From NCBI RefSeq assembly GCF_004375085.3, contig NZ_SNAQ03000001.1, positions 62,001-126,000 of the forward strand: a stretch of 64,000 nt of DNA, written 5' to 3'. The stretch is from Lewinella sp. W8. Lineage in GTDB: Bacteria; Bacteroidota; Bacteroidia; Chitinophagales; Saprospiraceae. Under the pieces are notes generated by a model. It did not search any database, was not told the DNA's origin, and was given only the letters and a program-made list of their open reading frames with translations. Position numbers and translations under genes: made by a program. The first letter of the stretch is position 1. Each line of letters opens with the position of its first letter. This document shows positions 1-6,788 of the stretch, one piece after another.

Positions 1-1
1 C

Positions 2-586
2 GAGCGGTTTGAGCTCTGGCAGATGGAGGGGATCGAGTGGGCCCGCACCCTGGAGGTGAAGGCTCCACAGTACTGGTATCCCGACGAAGCCGGTAACTGG
101 TTTCACTACCGACTGAACGGCGGACTGGTACCCGTTGATCCGCACCTGCCCGTTACCCACGTCAGCTGGTACGAAGCGGATGCATTCGCCCGCTGGGCGG
201 AGGCCAGGCTACCGACGGAATTTGAGTGGGAGATAGCTGCCGCCCGGCTACAGCCAGAAATCCCCGCGGACGGGAATTGGGTTGAGTCCACCGCCTACCA
301 CCCCCAAAGGGCTACTTCCGGAGACCCCCAGTTTTTGGGCCACGCCTGGGAGTGGACCAATTCCAGCTATTTGCCGTATCCGCGGTACCCGCGCCCGGAA
401 GGAGCCCTGGGAGAATACAACGGCAAGTTTATGGTTAACCATATGGTCTTGCGGGGTGGCTCCTGCGCCACGCCCCTCAGTCATATCCGACCCACTTACC
501 GCAACTTTTTTCAAACGGATAAACGGTGGCAATTCACCGGAATTCGCCTGGCCAAGGACGTCGAAAATCCCCGCGTACCCAAATGA
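2..586 (+). CDS. egtB: EgtB-type hercynine oxygenase, C-terminal part (5' end outside window)
   Basis: This is the C-terminal formylglycine-generating-enzyme-like domain of an ergothioneine EgtB, a non-haem iron sulfoxide synthase that joins a thiol to hercynine. The frame is open from base 2, so the gene starts upstream and the iron-binding DinB-like domain is missing from view. Visible family motifs are VSWYEADAFARWAEARLPTE, then GHAWEWTNSSY, then VLRGGS near the end. The stop codon overlaps the egtD start in an ATGA arrangement, which indicates translational coupling of the two ergothioneine genes. Other FGE-domain proteins are possible from this fragment alone, but the partner next door makes EgtB much the best reading. 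Confidence 0.88.
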   Translation, partial: ERFELWQMEGIEWARTLEVKAPQYWYPDEAGNWFHYRLNGGLVPVDPHLPVTHVSWYEADAFARWAEARLPTEFEWEIAAARLQPEIPADGNWVESTAYHPQRATSGDPQFLGHAWEWTNSSYLPYPRYPRPEGALGEYNGKFMVNHMVLRGGSCATPLSHIRPTYRNFFQTDKRWQFTGIRLAKDVENPRVPK

Positions 587-1536
587 TTAATACTCAGATT
601 TCAGCCTTTGCGGCAGATGTTTTTGAAGGATTGGCGTCCACTCCACGGCGCCTGTCCAGTAAGTGGTTTTACGACGAGCGGGGAGATGCACTGTTTCAGC
701 AGATCATGGGCATGCCGGAATACTACCTGACGGACTGCGAACTCGAAATTTTCCAAACCGCCGGTCCGGAATTGCTGGACGCCATCGGTAATCGGAGTTT
801 TGATTTGATTGAACTGGGGGCCGGGGATGGAACCAAGACGCAGTTCCTGATTGAACAATTCTTGGCGGCGGGAGCCAACTTTACCTATCGCCCGATCGAC
901 ATCAGTGCCCACGCCATTGAGATTCTCGGAAACCTCATTCGTCGTCGTTGGCCCACCTTGCCCTTCAAGCCGGTGCAGGACGATTATTTTTCGGCGCTGG
1001 ACCGCCTCGGCAAAAGCCAGGGTGATCACCTCCGCCTGGTGCTGTTCCCGGGGGCAAACATTGGGAATTTCGCACCCGAGGAAGCCGTGCAGTTTTTGCG
1101 GCACCTCAGAAAGTTCTTACGGGAAGACGACCTGTTGCTGGTTGGTTTTGACCTGAAAAAAGACCCCGCGATCATCCTGGCGGCCTACAACGACCCGGCA
1201 GGATACACGGCCGCCTTCAACCTCAATTTATTGCGGCGGATCAACGAAGAACTGGGCGCAGACTTCCGGCTCGATCAGTGGAAACACTGGGAAACTTACA
1301 ATCCCGTTTCCGGTGCCACGCGCAGTTACCTGGTAAGTCTCGCCGACCAGTCCGTCCGCCTGCCGGATTACGGCCGTCGATTCCGGTTTGATGTCTGGGA
1401 GCCCATTGAGGTAGAAATCAGCCAGAAGTACAATCGCCCGGAAATCGAAGCGATGCTACAACAGGCCGGTTTCACCTTTCTGCGGCACCTGGAAGACTCG
1501 CGGGGATATTTTTCGGACGCGCTGGCGCGGGTCTAG
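583..1536 (+). CDS. egtD: L-histidine N-alpha-methyltransferase EgtD
   Basis: EgtD trimethylates the alpha-amino group of histidine with SAM to give hercynine, the EgtB substrate. The start at 583 overlaps the egtB stop by 4 nt and gives MINTQISAFAADVFEGL; an in-frame upstream start would run 57 nt into egtB. Family signatures are SSKWFYDERGDALFQQI, PEYYLTDCE, the SAM loop LIELGAGDGTKT, and FPGANIGNF. The length of 317 residues is normal. The stop overlaps the stop of the convergent glycosyltransferase gene by a few bases. Cytoplasmic enzyme; the assignment is secure because both genes of the pathway are adjacent. Confidence 0.95.
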   Translation: MINTQISAFAADVFEGLASTPRRLSSKWFYDERGDALFQQIMGMPEYYLTDCELEIFQTAGPELLDAIGNRSFDLIELGAGDGTKTQFLIEQFLAAGANFTYRPIDISAHAIEILGNLIRRRWPTLPFKPVQDDYFSALDRLGKSQGDHLRLVLFPGANIGNFAPEEAVQFLRHLRKFLREDDLLLVGFDLKKDPAIILAAYNDPAGYTAAFNLNLLRRINEELGADFRLDQWKHWETYNPVSGATRSYLVSLADQSVRLPDYGRRFRFDVWEPIEVEISQKYNRPEIEAMLQQAGFTFLRHLEDSRGYFSDALARV

Positions 1537-2426
1537 CGCCCGTGCGGACGGAGTTCGTGCCACCAGCGAAGTTTGAGCAGGTCCAGGGCCAAAAGATTGG
1601 GAGCTGATCGCTTACTCAGGTAGTTTTGTAGTGTGGACTCGGGGATCAGCCGGGCAACCATGGGTGCCCAGGACCAATGATCCGTGATCTCCGTTAGCCG
1701 GGTACGAAGCCAGGGGTGTTCCCGACGGAGTAGATGGAGGTTACGGATGGCTTCCCGCTGTTTGTCGAGGAATCTTCCGGCGGGTTCCAATCCGAGGTGC
1801 ACGACCGGATTATCCAGGTGCAGGATCGGCACGCCCGCCCGTAGCATCCGTTGTCCCCAGTAGGTGTCTTCGTGTCCGTACCCCCGATGGCCCTCCGGAA
1901 AGGGATATTGTTTCAGCAGGGAGACCGGTGCGAGGAAGTTATTGGACTGAAAGCCCAGCCAGCCGTCCCTTCGCCTGCGGGGAAGGTCCCGGCTTTCCCG
2001 CTGGTGACCGTAGTGCCAGTGCAGCCGGAGGGTGGAATCCAGCGGAGGGGAGGGGGCGTACGTTCTGCCTCCCACCATCACGGTACCGGATTCCCGGGCA
2101 GAAAGTTGGCGGAGTTTGGTCAGGTAGGTTTCCAGGAAGCTGGCCGGCGGCCAGCCGTCGGCGTCCATCAGCAACACCCAGGGACGCGTGGCCGCGCCGA
2201 CCATCGCATTGCGGACGCCGGCCCGCCCGAGGTTTTCCCGCAGCTCCCGGTAGACAATTCCGGGGGTGGTGCGCAGTTCCTCCTGTCCGTATGCTTCGGT
2301 GGCGGGACTGCCATCATCGAAGACGATGATTTCCGGTGCGGGAGAGAGGGATGCTGCCTGCCGCAGCAGTTCATCCACCAGGGGACGGACGTCGTAGCGA
2401 TAAACGGGAAGGCAAATGGAAAACAC
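1533..2426 (-). CDS. Family 2 glycosyltransferase
   Basis: A GT-A fold glycosyltransferase of 297 residues with no signal peptide or membrane segment. The N-terminus ICLPVYRYDV is followed by the nucleotide-binding FDDGS at residues 36-40 and by the metal-binding DAD at 88-90; the acceptor side has GHEDTYWGQRML. These are GT2 hallmarks, so it transfers a sugar from an NDP-sugar to an unknown acceptor. The start is GTG at 2426. A -7-like box (TACCTTCG on the minus strand, complement near 2450) lies inside the end of the upstream gene, so it may have its own promoter as well as read-through. Substrate cannot be inferred. Confidence 0.85.
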   Translation of the reverse strand: MFSICLPVYRYDVRPLVDELLRQAASLSPAPEIIVFDDGSPATEAYGQEELRTTPGIVYRELRENLGRAGVRNAMVGAATRPWVLLMDADGWPPASFLETYLTKLRQLSARESGTVMVGGRTYAPSPPLDSTLRLHWHYGHQRESRDLPRRRRDGWLGFQSNNFLAPVSLLKQYPFPEGHRGYGHEDTYWGQRMLRAGVPILHLDNPVVHLGLEPAGRFLDKQREAIRNLHLLRREHPWLRTRLTEITDHWSWAPMVARLIPESTLQNYLSKRSAPNLLALDLLKLRWWHELRPHGR

Positions 2427-2438
2427 CAGGGGAGAAGG

Positions 2439-3119
2439 TTATGGGAAACGAAGGTAAGCGGAATGCGGCTTAGCGCTGCGCAACTCCCGCAAAAAGGGGT
2501 AGTAGAGGAGCAAAATTTCTGCTCCCCGGCCGGGCACCCACTGGCCCTGGATGCCGTTGGCCAGCCGGAAGGCATCCTCGACCACGTCGGCCATTTGCTC
2601 GTAATTGAAATCTTCCAGCTGGTGGGCGCCCTCGAGCCCGCTGACGCCTCCGTAGTTGTAGCCCATGGCCGAGCGCTGCGCCCGCAGGGCGCGGGGAATG
2701 TAGGCCGCGCCCCGGTGAACGTACTGCCAGACGTGCACTATTTCATGGACCAACACGGCCGGGTGCATGGGACCCCAGCTATTGACGGTGTGGAAGCTAA
2801 CGTAGCAGAAATTACCGAAGCGCGGCCCCAGCCAGGCCCGCTCGTCGACCCGCACGAGACCGTAGGGAACACTATCGCCGAACATGGTGCGGAGGAAACG
2901 GATCTCCCGTGGATGGAGTCCCCTGACACCCGGCAACAGGGCGGTGAGGGCTTCGTGCAGGTCAACAACTCCCAGCAGGTCCAGGAGACCGAACCAGCAT
3001 TCCAGCCATCCCGATGGCCCACTGCTGTTTTGCCATAGGGCCCGCAGCCGCCGCCGGCGCAGGGGCCAGAGAGCGGCGGTAAGCCGGAGGCGGGAGGAGA
3101 AATACTTTTCCTTGGTCAC
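2439..3119 (-). CDS. HExxH-containing putative zinc metallopeptidase-like protein
   Basis: 226 residues, not assigned to a characterised family. The centre carries HEIVHVWQ (His125-Glu126-His129), a zincin-type motif, followed by a stretch ending FNYEQMADVVED that resembles the downstream part of bacterial 'vgr-related' HExxH proteins with a HExxHVWQ core. There is no signal peptide; the N-terminus is basic and hydrophobic. A third zinc ligand is not obvious, though the glutamates after FNYEQ are candidates. The gene is 12 nt upstream of the glycosyltransferase on the same strand and may be co-transcribed. The start is GTG at 3119, preceded by a weak -7-like box. Peptidase activity is only inferred from the motif. 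Confidence 0.6.
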   Translation of the reverse strand: MTKEKYFSSRLRLTAALWPLRRRRLRALWQNSSGPSGWLECWFGLLDLLGVVDLHEALTALLPGVRGLHPREIRFLRTMFGDSVPYGLVRVDERAWLGPRFGNFCYVSFHTVNSWGPMHPAVLVHEIVHVWQYVHRGAAYIPRALRAQRSAMGYNYGGVSGLEGAHQLEDFNYEQMADVVEDAFRLANGIQGQWVPGRGAEILLLYYPFLRELRSAKPHSAYLRFP

Positions 3120-3174
3120 AATGAGAAAGACAAGTTCCTCGCCCGGGAGGTTGATCCGGCAAAGAGGTGTGCAC

Positions 3175-3182
3175 TATCTTCG
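3175..3182 (+). promoter_or_regulatory. -7 box TATCTTCG abutting a GTG start
   Basis: TATCTTCG matches the Bacteroidota -7 element (TAnnTTTG) except for one base. Only 5 nt separate it from the GTG at 3188, so the transcript should begin at or next to the start codon. Confidence 0.6.
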
Positions 3183-3187
3183 CCGCC

Positions 3188-3877
3188 GTGGCGAAGCATA
3201 TTCCGACCTATCGGTTCTGGTTAAGTTATTTGTGGGAGCAGGTGCTGGAAGTGACTTCCTCGCCGCACAACGACTATTTACACGTCAGTCTGGTGCACGG
3301 ACGCCTCCAACTGGTGGCCGAAGACGCCATCTACAGCTTTGGCGATTACTACCTCAATTTCCGTAAGTTGTTTGAGGTCTTCGATTTCGAACAGCTGCCC
3401 GACAACGCTCGGGTGTTGTTGCTGGGGCTGGGGTTGGGCAGCATCCCGGAGCTACTGGAAGATATCCACGAATTAAACTACGATTACGTAGCCGTAGAGA
3501 TTGACCCGGTCATCATTGAGCTGGCGACGGACTATTCCCTCCCGGCCATCCTTTCCCCCGTCGAGGTGCACGAGGCTGACGCCTATCAGTTCCTACAGCT
3601 GGACGCCCGAAAGTATGACCTCATTTGTGTGGACGTTTTCCAGGACGCCACCGTACCGGAGCACCTGGATACCCATAGTTTCCTGGAGTTGCTGCAGCAA
3701 TCCCTGGAAGAGGGTGGCGCCATCATCTACAACCGGCTGGCTGATACCCGGGAGCACCGAAGACTCGCCCGGGATTATTACGAGGGGCCCTTCCTGTCGG
3801 CCTTCCCCGTCGGGACCGTTTTCGATAGCGGAGGGAATCTGATGTTGGTGAATGACGGAAAATTTTTGCGTAAGTAA
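3188..3877 (+). CDS. Spermidine synthase-like SAM-dependent methyltransferase fold protein
   Basis: About 229 residues with the Rossmann fold of the spermidine/spermine synthase family. The SAM-binding loop LLGLGLGSIPELLE is followed by the acidic strand VAVEIDPVIIELA, and then by DLICVDVFQDATVP, which corresponds to the family's DxxxD region. It lacks the extra N-terminal beta-sheet of true spermidine synthases, so it may be a methyltransferase of unknown substrate. I chose the GTG at 3188 (VAKHIPTYRF) because a -7 promoter box ends 5 nt before it; an in-frame GTG at 3167 lies upstream of that box. It is divergent from the HExxH gene. Confidence 0.65.
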   Translation: MAKHIPTYRFWLSYLWEQVLEVTSSPHNDYLHVSLVHGRLQLVAEDAIYSFGDYYLNFRKLFEVFDFEQLPDNARVLLLGLGLGSIPELLEDIHELNYDYVAVEIDPVIIELATDYSLPAILSPVEVHEADAYQFLQLDARKYDLICVDVFQDATVPEHLDTHSFLELLQQSLEEGGAIIYNRLADTREHRRLARDYYEGPFLSAFPVGTVFDSGGNLMLVNDGKFLRK

Positions 3878-4035
3878 TTGGGGATAGGGGACGGTCTTGC
3901 TGACTTTCTACCGGCGCTCTTTTACCGTTGCCCCGATGGCGTGAGGCCCTAGTCCGTTCACTGGGTGAGCACCTTGATTTTTTATATTGATGGCACCGCG
4001 TTGCAAAGCTACTCTTACCGGTGAAGGGGTTCTAT

Positions 4036-4191
4036 ATCTAGGCCGTTCCGTGAATTAATCATTTGGCAATCAAGCCCCTGAATTTTTAAGTTGCGGCAGG
4101 AAATTTCCTGCCGCTACCGTTTGGCCCCACTGAACTGCCGCGATTCCGCAGGAATCGCTGATGAACCTCACGGAACGGCCTATTCCTAGAT
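4036..4191 (+). repeat. Dispersed structured repeat, family 1, copy 1
   Basis: The element is bounded by complementary arms: ATCTAGG plus CCGTTCCGTGA at 4036-4053 against TCACGGAACGG at 4168-4178 and CCTAGAT at 4185-4191. Inside are a perfect palindrome CGGCAGGAAATTTCCTGCCG (4094-4113) and a 3-nt-loop hairpin GCGATTCC/GGAATCGC (4140-4158). A second copy in opposite orientation lies at 36966-37107; the cores differ at about nine positions in some 115 by eye. It could be a MITE, a REP-type element or a structured RNA. Confidence 0.85.
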
Positions 4192-4524
4192 TCCGTTACA
4201 TCACGCGGGAGTTGGAACTCCTTTATGGGCTGAAAAATGAAGAGTCTATTTTGCTCCCTGGAGCAAATCTTTTCCGGAAAGATGTTCAGCTTTGGGAGTG
4301 GCTCGGCGTGGAACGCCTCGACCGGTTTTGGGTGCGTTGCTCCTTTGAGGAACCCTATTGCAAGCTTCCTGGGCCCTACCCGAGCGCATTGCATCCTGCG
4401 CTTCGCCGCATTTTATTAAAAATCGGTGATCCCGACGAGTTACGGATCCCGGGACCGCCGCCACTAAAGGCGATAACTATGCCTGGTCCGACGGTGTTTA
4501 CCCCCTAGAAAACGTGAATTTCGC

Positions 4525-4532
4525 TACCTTTA
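4525..4532 (+). promoter_or_regulatory. -7 box TACCTTTA, 3 nt before ATG
   Basis: TACCTTTA is followed by AGT and then the ATG at 4536, so the mRNA of the zinc-finger gene is predicted to be leaderless. Confidence 0.55.
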
Positions 4533-4535
4533 AGT

Positions 4536-4901
4536 ATGAACAGAATCTGCCCGGAATGCGGTGAAGAATACAAGGGCCGCCTGGATAAAAAATTCTGCTC
4601 GGCCTCCTGCCGGGCCAATCATCACAACCGCAAAACCGCCGAGGAGCGCAGTTACCAGCGGAAGATCAACAACATCCTGAAGCACAACCGCAACGTCCTG
4701 GCGGAACTCAACCCCGACGGAAAGGCCAACGTGCGCAAGGATCGGCTCATTGACCGCGGGTTCAAGTTTCGGTACTTCACGAACGAGTATACGACCCGGA
4801 ACGGTAAGCTTTATCGCTTCTGTTATGACTATGGCTACCAGGTGGAAAATCCGGAGGGCGAATGGGTGTTTCTCATCAAGCGGCAAGAATACGTGGAATA
4901 G
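4536..4901 (+). CDS. Small zinc-ribbon protein of the DUF2116-like type
   Basis: 121 residues. The N-terminus is a treble of cysteines, CPECGEEYKGRLDKKFCSASCR, the C-x2-C...C-x3-C pattern of small bacterial zinc ribbons annotated as DUF2116-like in Bacteroidota. A basic helical region follows (NILKHNRNVLAEL), then an aromatic C-terminal half (KFRYFTNEYTTRNGKLYRFCYDYGYQ). It probably binds nucleic acid or protein, but no function is known. The ATG at 4536 sits 3 nt after a -7 box. A small membrane protein gene follows 59 nt later on the same strand and may be co-transcribed. Confidence 0.75.
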   Translation: MNRICPECGEEYKGRLDKKFCSASCRANHHNRKTAEERSYQRKINNILKHNRNVLAELNPDGKANVRKDRLIDRGFKFRYFTNEYTTRNGKLYRFCYDYGYQVENPEGEWVFLIKRQEYVE

Positions 4902-4960
4902 ACGGCAACACGCCCTGATGGGCTACGTTAGATACCAAACAGCGAAAAGCATACTCCCTC

Positions 4961-5257
4961 ATGATTCCCAGGAATGACCACTTTCTCGTAGGATTTCTGG
5001 CCGCCCTTTCGGTGGCCTTCGTTGCCTTTGCCCTGCTGCAACAGGGGGCAGAGTGGCTGGCCGAAAGTGCCGGCCGGCCGATTAACTTCAAGGACCGAAC
5101 GCTGGCCCTGATCGCCATTTGCCTCAATGTCCTGCCCATGAATTATTTCCGCCGTAGCTACCGCAGCAAGAGCCTGCGCGGCCTCGTGACGGGCACCATG
5201 GTGCTGGCCCTGACCTGGTTTTTCTACTACGGTCGGGATTTGTTGAACGGCGGGTAG
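4961..5257 (+). CDS. Small membrane protein of unknown function
   Basis: 98 residues with three predicted membrane segments: residues about 8-26 (FLVGFLAALSVAFVAFALL), 47-60 (ALIAICLNVLPMNYF) and 75-90 (LVTGTMVLALTWFFYY). A basic loop FRRSYRSKSLRG follows the second segment, so that side probably faces the cytoplasm. I do not recognise a named family. It follows the zinc-ribbon gene and ends 22 nt before a strong hairpin that probably terminates both directions. Confidence 0.65.
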   Translation: MIPRNDHFLVGFLAALSVAFVAFALLQQGAEWLAESAGRPINFKDRTLALIAICLNVLPMNYFRRSYRSKSLRGLVTGTMVLALTWFFYYGRDLLNGG

Positions 5258-5269
5258 CCCGGGATACTG

Positions 5270-5475
5270 ACCAAAAATAAAGGGAGCGGACCGTGACACG
5301 GTTCGCTCCCTTGTGGTTTCCGGATATAGGGGATGAATGGTGTTCTCATCCTTGTGAACGATCCGGCGAGAATAAATATTCGCAATACTCTCATGAGATA
5401 ATGATCCTCAACGAGTGAGGGTGGTAAACTCAATTGCCGCAACTGGCAGGTCTGAGGTACTTTTCTTTTTGAGAT
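5270..5475 (-). ncRNA. Candidate structured small RNA upstream-convergent with the surE region
   Basis: A minus-strand unit with its own signals: TTGTG at 5506-5510, a -7 box TACCTTTG at 5481-5488, a start near 5475, and an end at a hairpin followed by TATTTTT near 5270. Between them the sequence folds well: CCTCA/TGAGG (5406-5410 with 5453-5457), CCGGAT/ATCCGG (5320-5325 with 5361-5366) enclosing GGATGA/TCATCC (5331-5336 with 5346-5351). No open frame of useful length fits inside. About 205 nt is near 6S RNA size, but I cannot show the 6S bulge, so the class is open. Confidence 0.45.
5279..5312. terminator. Bidirectional intrinsic terminator
   Basis: AAGGGAGCG pairs with CGCTCCCTT around an inner ACCG/CGGT stem. 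On the minus strand it is followed by TATTTTT, a good U-tract; on the plus strand the tail is poorer. Confidence 0.7.
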
Positions 5476-5480
5476 CGAAA

Positions 5481-5510
5481 CAAAGGTAAGCGGATAAATG
5501 ACTCGCACAA
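5481..5510 (-). promoter_or_regulatory. Orphan promoter, TTGTG-N17-TACCTTTG
   Basis: On the minus strand TTGTG (5510-5506) and TACCTTTG (5488-5481) are 17 nt apart, close to the Bacteroidota -33/-7 spacing. No protein gene follows on this strand before the terminator. Confidence 0.5.
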
Positions 5511-5581
5511 CTTCTTCGGCCGCTTGCTTACGGAGCGGCGTCGTTTGGTTACTGAACGGTAAAATAAAATTGGTGGAACTC

Positions 5582-6418
5582 TTAGAATTGCTCCAACTGC
5601 TGCGGGGACGTCCCGTCGCTGGAGTCGGCCTCCGCGCCCTCCGGCTGCAGCAGGCTTTCGATGGACTGCAGGCTCGTAAGGGCCCGGTGGTTGGTCAGGT
5701 CGTGGTGACTGGGCACCAGGGAAACGTAGCCGTTCTGCAGGGCGTTGGCGTCGGTGTCTTCCCGGTCGTCTTCGTTGACGAAGCGTCCCGTTAGCCAGTA
5801 GTAGGGGCGGCCGCGCGGATCCTCGCCCCTGACGTATTCCTCTACCCAACGGGCTTCGGCTTGCCGGCAGATCTTCAGTCCCCGGGGGCCACCCTCCACT
5901 TTGGGGATGTTGACGTTAAACAGGCTACCTTCCGCCATGCCGTTGTTCAGGACGAAGCCGATGAGTTTGCGCAGGTAGGGGCGGCAGGGGGAGAAGTCGG
6001 CGTCGGCCCGGTAATCGAGGTAGCTGAAGCCAATGCTGGGGATGCCTTCCAGGCTGGCTTCCATGGCGGCCGAGAGGGTGCCGGAGTAAATGATGTTAAT
6101 CGCGGCGTTGCTGCCGTGATTGACCCCGGAAACGCAGAGATCCGGAACGCGGCCGTTGAGCAGCACGCTCTTGGCCAGTTTGACGCAATCTACGGGCGTG
6201 CCGCTGCAGGCGTAAGCCTCAATCTCTTCCCCAAAAACGTCACTTTCGGTCACGAAAACCGGGCGCTCGATGGTGATGGCGTGCCCCTGGGCGGACTGGG
6301 GACTATCCGGCGCCACCACCAGCACATCGGCAAATTCCCGGGCGACCCCAACCAGTTCCCGGATGCCTCCGGCGGTGATTCCGTCATCATTGGTTACGAG
6401 GATCAGGGGGCGGGCCAT
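5582..6418 (-). CDS. surE: 5'-nucleotidase SurE
   Basis: SurE is a metal-dependent nucleoside monophosphate phosphatase linked to stress and stationary-phase survival. The 278 residues open with PLILVTNDDGITAGGI, whose paired aspartates bind the metal, followed by VVAPDSPQSAQGHAIT, CSGTPVDCVKLA and VSGVNHGSNA, all family signatures. It is slightly longer than typical SurE because of an acidic C-terminal tail (EGAEADSSDGTS). The ATG at 6418 is preceded by TACTTTCG some 27 nt upstream. Cytoplasmic; single-gene unit. Confidence 0.96.
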   Translation of the reverse strand: MARPLILVTNDDGITAGGIRELVGVAREFADVLVVAPDSPQSAQGHAITIERPVFVTESDVFGEEIEAYACSGTPVDCVKLAKSVLLNGRVPDLCVSGVNHGSNAAINIIYSGTLSAAMEASLEGIPSIGFSYLDYRADADFSPCRPYLRKLIGFVLNNGMAEGSLFNVNIPKVEGGPRGLKICRQAEARWVEEYVRGEDPRGRPYYWLTGRFVNEDDREDTDANALQNGYVSLVPSHHDLTNHRALTSLQSIESLLQPEGAEADSSDGTSPQQLEQF

Positions 6419-6788
6419 AGTAGTAGAATTTGGTAGAGCAGTAAGAACGGACGAAAGTAGGCAGTAGTTTATATTCTACTTCCAAGTGAGCCATTACCAT
6501 TGAATTAAGCCTACAATTCCGAACATCCGCTATAGGGTAAAAAATTTCGTCCTGGCCTATTGGGTCGAATAGTGTTCGGACGCCATTCACTCGGCTAGGC
6601 CTTCGCGAAACAGGCTTCCGACCACGGATTAACCCTGGTTTGAAAAGTAGATGATTGCTCCCCGATTGCTATTGGGGCTGGCAAGGAATGTCCAATCAAA
6701 ACAGTGGATTTTATCCCCCTACAGCTAAGCTGCCGGGAGCGGCGTTGCTAGCCCTCAGTAACCAGCAACTACTCAACCAGTAACCCGC
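6419..6788. other. Intergenic gap between rsgA and surE
   Basis: 370 nt without a gene. It holds the surE promoter region (TACTTTCG on the minus strand near 6450), the family 2 structured repeat (6538-6638), and an A/C-rich low-complexity stretch at about 6755-6780 (repeated AACCAGCAACT-like words). Confidence 0.6.
6538..6638 (+). repeat. Dispersed structured repeat, family 2, copy 1
   Basis: About 100 nt shared with 21207-21307, from AAAATTTC to CCCTGG, with only a handful of differences across the 70-nt core. GTGTTCGGA (6572-6580) pairs with TCCGACCAC (6617-6625) at 8 of 9 positions and encloses GCCT/AGGC, so it folds as a stem-loop. Both copies lie downstream of a minus-strand gene and upstream of another in the same relative orientation. 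Confidence 0.8.

Larger units (their letters stand above)
3878..4535. other. Gene-poor gap rich in inverted repeats
   Basis: This 658-nt gap holds no convincing gene. It contains a dispersed repeat with long terminal inverted repeats (4036-4191), then a run of short near-perfect hairpins: GGAGTTggAACTCC near 4208, TTTGCTCCctGGAGCAAA near 4250, CTTTtCCGGAAAG near 4270 and GGCGTggaACGCC near 4304. A possible 115-residue frame at 4161-4508 starts inside the repeat and resembles nothing I know. The promoter of the next gene lies at the right edge. Confidence 0.6.

Noticed and set aside
1851-3038. Plus-strand open frame of 395 codons
   Set aside because: It lies opposite the glycosyltransferase and HExxH genes, has low-complexity Gly/Pro/Arg-rich translation and no motif; a frame opened by high GC content.
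2439-3119. HExxH protein as a DUF4157 toxin-associated domain
   Set aside because: The HExxHVWQ core is similar, but the expected HExxHxxQQ form and polymorphic-toxin context are missing.
4161-4508. 115-codon plus-strand frame
   Set aside because: Begins inside the dispersed repeat, spans four tight hairpins and resembles no family; kept only as an unlikely alternative for the region.
6538-6638. Family 2 repeat as integron attC site
   Set aside because: The size and hairpin are suggestive, but the terminal core sites (RYYYAAC and GTTRRRY) are not where they should be and there is no integrase or cassette array.
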